64,000 bases of DNA from Bidens hawaiensis. Taxonomy: Eukaryota > Streptophyta > Magnoliopsida > Asterales > Asteraceae. How positions within the stretch are numbered: position 1 is the stretch's first letter; each line of letters starts with the position of its first letter. The stretch lies in contig JAIQDT010003018.1 in the NCBI GenBank assembly GCA_021521415.1, forward strand, positions 297,288 to 361,287, written 5' to 3'. Shown here in pieces: positions 55,205 to 64,000 of this stretch. A program made the translations under genes and the position numbers. The notes beneath the pieces were generated by a model. That model was not told the DNA's origin. It searched no databases and saw only the letters and a list, made by a program, of their open reading frames with translations.

Positions 55205-56060
55205 GATGGCTGAATATGGGAACGGGGAACATGCTTTTTTGGTTTTCCCATAGAACACAGGATGAGATAGGATGGCCCAACAAAGATTAAACTAATTGAA
55301 CAACCGATTCCCCAAGCCACACTTCTGCACGTGTGCCGATACATTGAAAAAGGTAAACCAATGGAGAAGGTACAAAGGGCTCGTCAAAGGGCCATGGGCA
55401 CTGTGTGGGATGCAGAGGCTATCGAGTTCAGGGTCAGAGGAGCATGGTATAATACATCGGTCAAGCAGCTCGGGATATATTTGGGCATTTACACGACCGA
55501 TGAAACCGAGTATCCGATATGGTATGAGTCCGGGACAACTTTTGCAGACGAGGATGGTGATAAATCAAGTGAACCAGGGAACACCAGGTTACAAGCATGG
55601 GAATAATTGAGTTATGGAGATGAGCATTATTGTTCAGGCAGCACCAAGAGCACCGCCTTACGTGACCCGCTGATAAGGTACATTCACCGCTTGCTGAGCC
55701 ACATAGTCACTCAGCGTGGCCAGAGCGAGGGGGTTGTAGGATTAAGGAACTTGTGGGATCTTTATTGAATTAAGAATGAGGTACCATGCAATATCATGTA
55801 CCTATTCTGTCAATTGTTTAAAACGAATGCAAATGCGAAGAGCCGAAATACCCCGATCTTTGGTGGAGCATGGATATATAAGCTCTACAATGCTTATGGT
55901 GTAAACAAAGAAGGAACACTTAACCCGAGCCCAATCCCACTCGATCTCAACTTCTGTATCAGTATGCAAATGGTCCAGCAGATAGAAAGAAACCCACAAA
56001 AGTGGAGGTTTCAGGATACCCTCAGCCAAGTCTGGGATCTTGAGGACCCCTGCTGAGATG
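55205..56060 (+). pseudogene. ATHILA ORF-1-like protein, degenerate
   Basis: The segments MAEYGNGEHAFLVFP (55,205), TLKKVNQWRR/IEKGKPMEKVQRAR (55,340), FRVRGAWYNTSVKQLGIYLG (55,430), RDPLIRYIHRLLSHIVTQRG and RNLWDLY (55,660-55,765), then NIMYLFCQLFKTNANAKSRN, PIFGGAWIYKLYNAYGV and LDLNFCISMQMVQQIE follow in order across frames. This order resembles the ATHILA ORF-1 family (PF03078), a protein of unknown role carried by Athila elements after integrase. Stops and frameshifts occur near 55,250, 55,605 and 55,770. After 56,060, Pro/Ser-rich text (RRTGSPPRQTRCSTYSQQGG) and RQLSVLITC-type fragments continue to about 56,430. Confidence 0.6.
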
Positions 56061-56430
56061 ACCATCCAGGACATACCCGAGAGAAGGACCGGATCTCCAC
56101 CACGTCAGACCCGCTGCTCCACGTACTCTCAACAGGGCGGACCATCATCATCAGGAGCCGGCCTCAGCTCGTCATATCATAGTCAGTACTCTTTCGAGGG
56201 GCTATATGGGCTCATTGACCAGTTATAGACTCACACCACCGCTTCTTTTAACAGGTTATCAGTACAGATAGTTGCATCTGACGCGCTGCATGTCGCAGAG
56301 TATGCAGAGACGAGGCGGGAGATTCATCAGTTGGGTGAGCGCATGGATAGGCAGCGGGGACCCCTTGACCCGGAGACCTCGAGAAACTGACGAGCATAGA
56401 CGATGGTAGGTCTAGTATGGGCATGGGCAT

Positions 56431-58256
56431 GGGCGGTAGTACTTATTGACTTTATTATTATTATTATGTTTGTTTGAGACAATTTCTATTTGGTTGTTTG
56501 TTTACTACTTATTATGGCCGGGGGTGCTGAGACATTTGACCATGGACTTATTTATCCCATGTGGGCAGGGTATGGATGATTTCATACCCATTTTTCAGTA
56601 GTATTATGCTATAGTTGTTTGTTGGTTTTATGCAGTCTTTATTATTTAGGTACACTACAGGAAAATGGACGAAAAACAGGGGACGCTCTGTCAAAATTTC
56701 GTTAACCCGTAGGGAAGTTCCTTTCCACTTTAACCACCATACTTCATATGAATTTTATTATGAATCTTTTTTTATAAATCTTTTCATATTGAGGATAATG
56801 TGAGATTCAAGTATGGGGAGAGGAATTACTTGACCAATATGTTTGCTCAACTAATTATAAGATTCTCTAACAACAAAATTTTTGTAGCAAACAAAGACTA
56901 TTTTTATAACATAACCAAAAGAAAATCAACGAATTTTTTTTTTTGCAAATAACCAATTAAAAATCTACTATAACCAAAAAGAGTGAAAAAGTAAAAAAGA
57001 AGTTTTGTAATATTGAGAATAAATTTATACAAAATATGGCGTTTATACCCAATTTCTCCGTTACTATGAGATAAACCTCATGCCATATAAATATTTTTTT
57101 CGGAAGATTTGAGTGAGTCATATGTTTCGTGTGATTTAGAACTTCGCAAATGTTCATTTCAAGACCGCACAAAGCGTTGTATAAAGAAGAAGGTAATATT
57201 GTCACCATTCTCTAAATCATAAAACCCAAAAACCTTATCCAAAAACCTGACCAATTTATCCCTCTCACCGATAAAAATACAACGCTGGTCTTTTACCGGC
57301 TGACCCTAAAGAACTGGAAATGCATTTTTTCTATTTAAATTTCCTTTGCTGCATACATTTCTCAAAACCTAGGTTGCCTCCAGAACTTATGGACATAATG
57401 TTTCTCTTTAGCAATGAGGTGAGGAAATAGTGGCGCCAAGACGAACAAAGCCTACCATTTTATGGAGATTTCAAAAGCGCAATGAAAAGAAAAGCAAAAA
57501 GATACGAACAATGCTTAGGATGCAGAAACTGGTCCCACAAAGGGAGGTGTAGAAAAAGTCAAACTTAGTCTCAACATGAATATACCTAACTAATAAAGGT
57601 GGGGGCTATTAGGCTCAAAGCCGAACGATCCATTAGATTTGGGAATTATGTTCAGAGCAGGATTGAGGAAAAACTAATTCACATCTTCGACAAAACTGGT
57701 CTTGACGATCTGACCTTAAACGATTCGCTAGTTTATACAAAAAATATCATTTAGCAATCGGGTGAAAGGAGCTGACAATTGAAGACATCTTAAGACTCCC
57801 GAAAATCAGCAGAAGTTGTATTTACCACCCTCACCATTATTAATCTAAACCCTTGAACCACCACAAAATACCAAATCCCTACTAAACCAACCCATATTAC
57901 CTTCTGATCTATGCAACTCTTCACAAAGGTGTAGATTTGAACTTGTTACAAGCTTATTTATCACACGTCACATTTTAGCTAAGAGTGTTCACATACATAC
58001 ATCACAGGTATGATCAGATATAAAACTGAGTATGAGTGAACATTAAGAGAATGTGACGTTTTTGCATAAACAGAAGCTCATAAAAACAAATCACCTTTTT
58101 ATATCACCACATGTATTCTTATGGTTTAAGGTTGGTTATTTTGTTCCCATTCTCTTAGAACTCTTTTGGGGATGTTTAAGCTATGTCCTAACTTGCTATT
58201 TTTAGAGAATATTTATAAACAACTTTCTTGAGGACAAACAAGGTTAAGTGTGGAGA
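56431..58256 (+). other. Athila 3' untranslated region and polypurine tract
   Basis: No coding frame is credible. It ends GAGGACAAACAAGGTTAAGT then GTGGAGA immediately before the 3' LTR, a purine tract of the kind common in Athila/Tat elements. Confidence 0.6.
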
Positions 58257-58531
58257 TGTTTAATGTATATAAAATTATAGATCTTTTTAGCATCAAATAA
58301 TATTAAAAACTACAACTTCTATCAAATAATGTAGTTCAAATAACTACTTATCATGTTAAAATGTATTTTTAGGTAAACCCAAGCCTCAAACGAAGAAAAA
58401 CCAAAGAAAAATCAAAGAAACCCCAAGAAAACACTGAAAACACGTCCCCATGCTCCATGGAACATGCCCCCATGCTTTCATGTGCAAGAAAATACAAAAA
58501 TCTATAAGAAAAGACAAAATACAGGACAGTT
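58257..58531 (+). repeat. Athila 3' LTR, truncated by another insertion
   Basis: It aligns with 34,575-34,877: AGCATCAAATAAT, AACTACAACTTCTATCAAAT, GGTAAACCCAAGCCTCAAAC and GACAAAATA all recur. It is missing GTTTTTG near the start and one of three GCCCCCATGCT units. Homology stops at GGACAGTTGG, where TGTCATACCGC begins. Confidence 0.85.
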
Positions 58532-58532
58532 G

Positions 58533-59410
58533 GTGTCATACCGCAACCTACGGCGGAAATGCCGGGACGTGAACTGGTTGCCCACAGCTCTCAAAGTACT
58601 ATTATACAATATTATAAGTTTCAATATCTATTAAATAAATTTCAAATGAAACAAATATTCATGCAACATTCAAACCAACAAAAGTGCATCAACAATCAAA
58701 ATTCATAAATAATATATCTCGTTAATTTTTCTTCTAGTATAAATCCTTAAGTGATCTTGTACTTCAGTTACTTCATATCAAACGATAACCTGCATATGCG
58801 TTGAAAATAAAGTGGTTTTTTGTCAACACAAGGTTGAGTGAGCAACACACCAGTTTAAATGTACATATAAAATATATAAAAATAAGTAATTGCAACAAGT
58901 CATACGAGAATAACAAATTAACCAAATGAGTAAGTATAACTGAGATGTCGAGAAGCACAAAGCTATAATGACTGGCGTATGATCATACTATTATGAGATA
59001 TGTTGGACCTCTCCGAATGCGGTTCACGTAAAGCAAATAAGCACATAAACAAGTAAGTTATAAATTGTTAACAAATAAGACAATAGTTGCAGTTTTGTGT
59101 ATAAGTATATATGAGAAAGATAAACGAATAGGTAAGAAAGCGATAAGCCAGGCTCTTCGGGATTTACCGACGAGAATCCTAATTACAGTAATTAAGAAAA
59201 TAAATAAGGATTGTATAACAAAACTAAAACTCGATGGAAGTTTGGGATTCGATTATCGGGTGCGTTCTTGCAAAAGTTAAATATGACTTAAACTTATTAT
59301 AAATTTTATTGCTTTTATTTAGCAACAATTTATCATAAATAATATTATTTTAATTATACAAAACTACGTAAAAATACTTAAGTAAATATTTATAAAACTT
59401 TGGACAACTT
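58533..59410 (-). mobile_element. LTR-like sequence inserted in the Athila 3' LTR
   Basis: It starts TGTCATACCGCAACCTACGG on the plus strand, so the minus strand ends ...GGTATGACA, a common LTR terminus. No coding sequence is seen, and the far side is cut by the third copia element at 59,411. Probably a partial 3' LTR of a minus-strand element. The identity is not established. Confidence 0.35.
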
Positions 59411-59537
59411 TGTTAGTGCACGATTTTGCGTCTTGAGTCTTTGTATTTATCGTTAATGTATTTGTCATTTATTTAATGTAATAAACAATTATTATAACAT
59501 GTAATTCGTTAAGGTATTAGGCCAGTTCGCTAAGGAT
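59411..59537 (+). repeat. Truncated LTR of the third copia element
   Basis: The first 120-127 bp match the start of the complete LTR at 60,533 with four transitions (TGTTAGTGCACG..., ending GCTAAGGATGTT). The text then continues AGCGAACAACATC and leaves the LTR. The break lies inside a stem-loop region that has near-copies of GGATGTT-TAGCGAAC elsewhere in the LTR. Confidence 0.85.
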
Positions 59538-60498
59538 GTTAGCGAACAACATCACTGCTGAGGAGTATCCTGACTTGTATCAACACACGAACGTTGATCA
59601 AGGTGCTCCGATTTTTAATGAACAGACTTTTAAAGCAGCTGAGGATGATTTGGAGAAGATGACTAAAGGAAAGAAGGTTGTGGATACTTGGTTTGACTCA
59701 ATTGTGGACCCAACTGATGAGGATATTGATAAATGGTTCAGATTTAAATCTGCGGGTAAGATTATCAAGGCGTATCGATTTGTTGATCAAGAACGGAAAG
59801 ACACAGCAGCTGCATGGGTCAAAGAGAATCAAGTAACTACCTTCAAGACTGTACCCAAGGTCCATGGTGATATTGTCTCATGGCTATACGATTCCGAGCT
59901 TAAGGTATGTATAGTTAAATGGGAGAAGGGAGTTCAGTACTACGAGAGGATAATGGATGTTCTTACACTACCGCTTTGGGATGTTCGTACCCTCGCGAGG
60001 TGTCCATTTATCAATCGTGGTGGCATCCGGACAGCTGAGTGGTTTCATCAACACTTGCTGTTCGAAGTTAATCATGGGTTCAAGTTCTTCAAGCCCCAGG
60101 TCCCGAGACGTAAACGCATTGACGAGATTGATCCAAAGGCTGGGTGGAAGAAGCTTGTTCTTAAAGTAAAGCCGCCGAAGACGATGAAACGAGTGCCGGT
60201 GAAGACGATGCCCCAAAAAATGCATCTCTCATTCAACCGATGGTACTATGACAATCGTACGGGCGAGGCCGTCATTGTTCTTGGTCGAGGACTGGAGACT
60301 GAACTTATCAAGATAATCGACCCGATGTGGTTGGTTAATTTATCTGAAACAGAAAATGATGTGCTACACAAGGAGCAGATTCTGATCTAGCGCCTTGAAG
60401 ATTACGACCTGGCTATGCAATTCCAACGCGTTGTGCATGTTTTTCATGAAAATGGAATTCATAGTTGCAGAGACTGGCGGTCCAAGCGCCTCAAGTAA
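59536..60498 (+). CDS. Env-like 3' ORF fragment of a SIRE-like copia element
   Basis: An open frame of 284 codons to a TAG at 60,388. It has KSAGKIIKAYRFVDQERKDT, VPKVHGDIVSWLYDSELKVC, VQYYERIMDVLTLPLWDVRT, RVPVKTMPQKMHLSFNRWYY and IIDPMWLVNLSETENDVLHK. After the stop the same frame continues with MQFQRVVHVFHENGIHSCRD to 60,498. It is the homologue of 18,924-19,667 in the 12.4-kb element, with the same order of the four motif blocks, and so is the C-terminal half of the env-like protein. The ATG at 59,536 lies at the LTR junction and is probably not the native start. A purine tract (GAGATCAAGACGAGGGGGTG) follows at 60,511, then the LTR. Confidence 0.65.
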
Positions 60499-60532
60499 CT
60501 TAAAGACAAAGAGATCAAGACGAGGGGGTGTC

Positions 60533-61048
60533 TGTTAGTGCACGGTTTTGCGTCTTGAGTCTTTGCATTTATCGTTAATGTATTTGTCGTTTGTTTAATG
60601 TAATAAACAATTATTATAACATGTAATTCGTTAAGGTATTAGGCCAGTTCGCTAAGGATGTTTAGAGAACTGTCCTTAAGTTAAGTTTCCCCTGATTCAT
60701 TAGGGAATGTTAACGAATCAGGGGTTGTTTCACCTTTTTAATGTATGTAACGAAGTAGGATCTGGTTCGCTAGGGGATGTTAGCGAACCAGACCTATCTT
60801 CTATATATAGTGAACACTGTTCACTTGTTATTTAAGTCTTGAGAGTTTAATTAACGATACTCTATCCAAATCCTCTCTCGATCTTCAACCTTAATATTAT
60901 TACATATACTGATAATATATAAACATACACAACACCTAATCATACGTAATTATGAGTTAGATCTATTGTTAAAGTATTAATAGATTACGTTTAGATCTGA
61001 GATCTGTTATTTTTATTGCTGAGATTGATACACGTACGGGATCCAACA
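60533..61048 (+). repeat. Complete LTR of the third copia element, with stem-loops and TATA box
   Basis: 516 bp, TGTTAG to ATCCAACA. Three stem-loops with 8-nt loops occur: 60,645-60,672 (loop AGGATGTT, one mismatch), 60,689-60,724 (loop GGGAATGT, one mismatch) and 60,761-60,792 (12-bp perfect stem TCTGGTTCGCTA, loop GGGGATGT). A TATATATA box lies at 60,802-60,809. It serves as 3' LTR of the sequence on its left and 5' LTR of the gag on its right. Confidence 0.88.
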
Positions 61049-61050
61049 AG

Positions 61051-61062
61051 TGGTATCAGAGC
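61051..61062 (+). promoter_or_regulatory. tRNA-Met primer binding site of the third copia element
   Basis: TGGTATCAGAGC begins two bases after the LTR end, the standard position and sequence. Confidence 0.92.
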
Positions 61063-61499
61063 TTTCGGGCTCAATTACACTTGATTTGGTGTTTAATTGG
61101 AATATTATTTTGTTTATGTTCTATTTTTAGTGAATTTGGATCAATTTGAGGTTAATTGATTGAATTATGGTTAGTTTGGATTGGTTTTGAGGGGTTAACG
61201 GTATTGGTAAGGTTTGTGAAATGGAATTGAGGTTTGATTTGGTTTTGAGTGGATTCGGTATGGTTTTGGATTATGGCCGAAACAGAGTTGAGGTTTTAGG
61301 TTATTTGAGTTAGTTATCGAGGTTAATTGGTTACGAGGTTAGTGATATTGGATTCGTGATTGTGCTACGAGTATTTTGATAGGTAATTTGTTGTTTTTGG
61401 TTAAGAATTGAGTGTGTATTACGGATCTGAGTTTTCTAGTGTTCTGGGTTTCGTGTTCATCATTTCCAATTTTCTGGAAATTTTAGTTGAAGATTTGAA

Positions 61500-62060
61500 G
61501 ATTCAAAGATGAAGATGATTCGCTATGTTGATTCGTTATCAATTTCACTTTGATTCGTTCATTAAATCTGTCAATTCTTTACTTATTTCACGTGATTCGC
61601 TAGCTAGTTCGCTATATTAGCTGATTCGTGTTATCTAATTCGCTGATTGGAATAACTGATTCGAGAGACACGTGTCCACCTTGGGATTTGTGTCATAACA
61701 ACCTTTGCCACGTGGCATAAGGTAGCAAAGTTTGTTATAAACGGTTGTAACAACCTGATTCGTTATAGTTGATTTGCTAAATCAACTGTAGCTGATTCGT
61801 TATAGTCTGTTCGCTATCAGATTCGATACAAGAAACCTTTAGTTCGCTAAGCTTGCAGTTCGTGATTGACTTAGTCAATTCGTTAGTATTGACTGATTCG
61901 TTGACTGATTCGTTGACCATCTGGTTTGTGGTCTGATCTAAATCATTAACCATTTGATTCGTTAAAATCAATTCTTGTTCGTTAACATTAATCCTTATAT
62001 CGTTAAGGTTTGATACGTTAATTACTGTTCACAGTTCGCTATAACAGTTTACAGTTTGTT
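61500..62060. repeat. TTCGCTA/TTCGTTA motif-rich leader
   Basis: More than twenty copies of (GA)TTCG(C/T)TA lie between the primer site and gag (for example TGATTCGTTATAG, AGTTCGCTATA, TGACTGATTCGTTGAC). The rest of 61,063-61,500 is non-coding leader. Motif cores match those in the LTR stem-loops. Confidence 0.75.
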
Positions 62061-62103
62061 AATTTTATCATTATATCCATGAAGTTTTTATACTTGTCAA
62101 AGA

Positions 62104-63795
62104 TGGCTAGTATGTATGCCTTGGCTTCTCAAAACATGTTGATGCAACAAATGTTGCAACTTGATACCGAGATAGGTTCACATTCTAAATGTCCAAGATT
62201 GATGAAGTTAATGACTTTGCCAAGTGGGAACCTCGGTTTCGTGCTCATTTGGGGTCTGTTCACCCTGATTGCTCATATTGTCTCGATGAAGTTTATAAGG
62301 AACCGTTGATTGGTGATGATACTATTGGTTTTGTTCCTAAAGTTGTTTCTCAATATTCACAAGAAGAGAAGAAAGCTTTAGAAATCGAAACAAAATCTTA
62401 TTCCACTATCACTATGGCATTGCCAGAAAATATCTTTCATCAAGTGGGTAACATAAAGAGATGTGCTTCTCTATTTCAACATCTTCGTATGAGAAGTATG
62501 GGGAACACAGCTGAGAGTAAGAAAGTGATGCTCAAGTTTCAGTTTCGAAACTTTAATCTATTGAAGGGAGAAACAGTTGAGGAGATGATTACACGTTTTA
62601 TTCACTTAATTGCTGAAATGGACAAGATGAGGTTAGAAATTCTGAAACGGATAAAATTGATACTATTAAGAGTGTGCTTCCAAGTTCTTATTCGACATTT
62701 CTCATGGTTTTGAAAGAGAATGACTATTTCTTGAACGAAGACTTGACTGTACTTGAATTTTTACAAAAGATCGAAGCCAGAGATTCATGCAGAGACTTGA
62801 CTGTACTTGAATTTAAAGTGGAACATGGCTATGATTGTCTGTAAGGTTAAAAGATTCATGCAGAGAACTGGAAAAGATCTTCCGGCTTTAAACAAGAAAT
62901 TGGGTTTTGACAAGTTGAAAGTAAAATGTTATAATTGTCAAGAATTTGGGCATTTCGCCAAAGAATGTGACAAACCAAATAAAGAATACACTGGTTCTCG
63001 TGGTCAACATCAAAATTCTTCTACACCACGAGGTAGTGATGCTGAAAAGAAACCATCCTCTTCTACAACACAAGCAATGTTTGCAGATGGTAATGACTGG
63101 TCACAACGGTTATTATGTAATGATGCTCAAGCAAATTTGGATATGTCTGGGTTACATAAATATTGTCAAGATACAAGTGGGAGTGAGATGTCTTCTGATA
63201 ATTATTCTGGATCTGATTCTGACGACTCTTGTGACACGCCTCCAACAGTATTTGCTTGCATGGCCAAGATAAATGAGGTTAGTCATTCTATCTCTGCTAC
63301 TTCATCTGTTAAAGTATCATGTGTTGATTGTGAATCTAACAAACCTAAGTTAGAAGCTTTGAAAAGTCAAAATGATAATCTTGTAAGAGAAATTGCTTCT
63401 CTGGAGGATACTTATCGACAATCTCTTGAATCTCAAATGAGATCTCGAGAAAAGATTGAAGCATTGTCGACAAGTAACCACGATCTCAAAGCTGAGTTAT
63501 CTGTAAAAATGACGATAAATGACCAAAAATGTCAAGAAATTCTGAAACATCGTTCAAAGATAACGAGCTTGAGAATGAGGTTCTTGAGTTGAAGAACAAA
63601 CTGGGAAAGTTTAGAAATTCTTCTTTTCTATTGAATGAAATTATTGAAGTATCTGGTAAACAAAAGGATTCAAAGAAAGGTATTGGTTTTGTTGAAATTC
63701 CACCACCATTTCACAATGATTACAAAATTAATCCTTTTGCTAGAAAAGAAGAGGATTTGATTAAGAAAGAAACTGTGATTTCTGAAAAAACCTAA
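62104..63795 (+). pseudogene. Gag of the third, SIRE-like copia element, frameshifted; continues past the window
   Basis: It begins MASMYALASQNMLMQQML, then shifts frame at about 62,195. The next frame (62,189-62,713) has VNDFAKWEPRFRAHLGSVHP, STITMALPENIFHQVGNIKR and LLKGETVEEMITRFIHLIAE, collinear with the gag at 27.7-29.8 kb. After a broken stretch with a 53-bp duplication, 62,807-63,592 encodes MAMIVCKVKRFMQRTGK, the CCHC zinc knuckle CYNCQEFGHFAKEC (62,927) and a coiled coil. The last piece (63,529-63,795) has NKLGKFRNSSFLLNEIIEVS and KGIGFVEIPPPFHNDYKIN, matching the other gag's C-terminus. At least three frameshifts make it non-functional. Downstream pol would lie beyond base 64,000. 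Confidence 0.8.
62741..62815 (+). repeat. 53-bp tandem duplication in gag
   Basis: AGACTTGACTGTACTTGAAT plus TT occurs at 62,741 and 62,794. The duplicated stretch adds a second copy of AGATTCATGCAGAGA nearby and contributes to the broken frame. Confidence 0.75.
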
Positions 63796-64000
63796 ACCAG
63801 TTAAAACAGAAAACCAGTTAAAACAAAAACAGTTAAGACCCAAGTTGCTCCTCAAAAACCTCATGTTCAGAGTAACAAAGTCTTTGTTGAGAATGTTGAC
63901 AAAGTGATTATCGAGGATGTGTTAGAACCTGAGATAATACCCAAGAATAAGAACATTCCAAGTTCTAATCATATTCTTTGTGAACCTCAAGAATTTGAGG

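Larger units (their letters stand above)
34575..58531 (+). mobile_element. Athila-like Ty3/gypsy retrotransposon, with nested insertions
   Basis: The LTR start TGTTTA...TGTATATAAAATTATA occurs at 34,575 and again at 58,257, with the following 250 bp clearly related. Inside are a tRNA-Asp primer site (40,917), gag (41,126 on), protease, RT, RNase H, integrase in gypsy order, then a post-integrase ORF of the ATHILA ORF-1 type and a purine tract before the 3' LTR. The RT-before-integrase order and the post-integrase ORF place it in the Athila clade. LTR copies differ by many substitutions and small indels, so it is old. Insertions lie in its 5' LTR, gag and 3' LTR. Confidence 0.85.

Overview
The window is repeat-dominated nuclear DNA of a flowering plant, almost certainly a eudicot. 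Its gene content is plant transposon families: CACTA/En-Spm TNP1 and TNP2, SIRE-like Ty1/copia with an extra 3' ORF, Athila-like Ty3/gypsy, B3 and GRF domains, and tRNA-Met or tRNA-Asp primer sites. Asteraceae is my best guess from the extra copia ORF and the CACTA/Ulp1 style, but that is recognition and not proof. I see no ordinary housekeeping gene, rRNA, intact tRNA or CRISPR array. Most reading frames are broken.

Layout. (1) 1-18.38 kb together with 30.78-32.80 kb looks like one very large, decayed CACTA element. It holds a TNP1-like gene (minus, 0.49-3.27 kb), a B3-domain pseudogene (minus, 4.18-5.40 kb), a C48/Ulp1-type protease pseudogene (plus, 7.5-10.9 kb), two unrecognised short ORFs, a small GRF zinc-finger gene (plus, 12.6-13.1 kb), a tRNA-derived SINE-like relic, the TNP2 transposase (plus, 13.66-17.35 kb), a PB1-like ORF (minus, 30.97-31.46 kb), 149-bp subterminal repeats and a CACTA-type right end at 32,797. 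The left end is not in the window. (2) 18,384-30,774 is a complete minus-strand SIRE-like copia element of 12.4 kb inserted into (1). Its 460-bp LTRs differ at one base that I can see, the target duplication is CTTTG, and gag, pol and an extra env-like 3' ORF are all present but carry stops and frameshifts. (3) 32.8-34.57 kb is old LTR-retroelement debris. (4) 34,575-58,531 is an old Athila-like gypsy element (plus). A truncated minus-strand copia element (36,058-40,875) sits in its 5' LTR. A 4.93-kb CACTA element (43,417-48,347, target duplication AAT) and an LTR-like segment (41.81-43.37 kb) sit in its gag. Its 3' LTR is cut by another LTR-like sequence at 58,533. (5) 59,411 to the end holds a third copia element, SIRE-like and plus strand. 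A truncated LTR is fused to an env-like ORF fragment, followed by a complete 516-bp LTR, a primer site and a frameshifted gag that runs off the window.

Insertion history: Athila is oldest, then the copia, CACTA and LTR insertions within it. The 12.4-kb copia is the youngest event visible. Both SIRE-like elements carry small stem-loops with TTCG in the stem and a constant loop length in their non-coding parts. In the 12.4-kb copy there are twelve perfect 8-bp stems, each with a 6-nt loop, in the LTRs, the leader and the 3' region. The Athila element carries its own paired CACGG-GG-CCGTG motif in the LTR and 3' region. These structural motif families, and the cargo-laden CACTA, are the least explained parts of the window.
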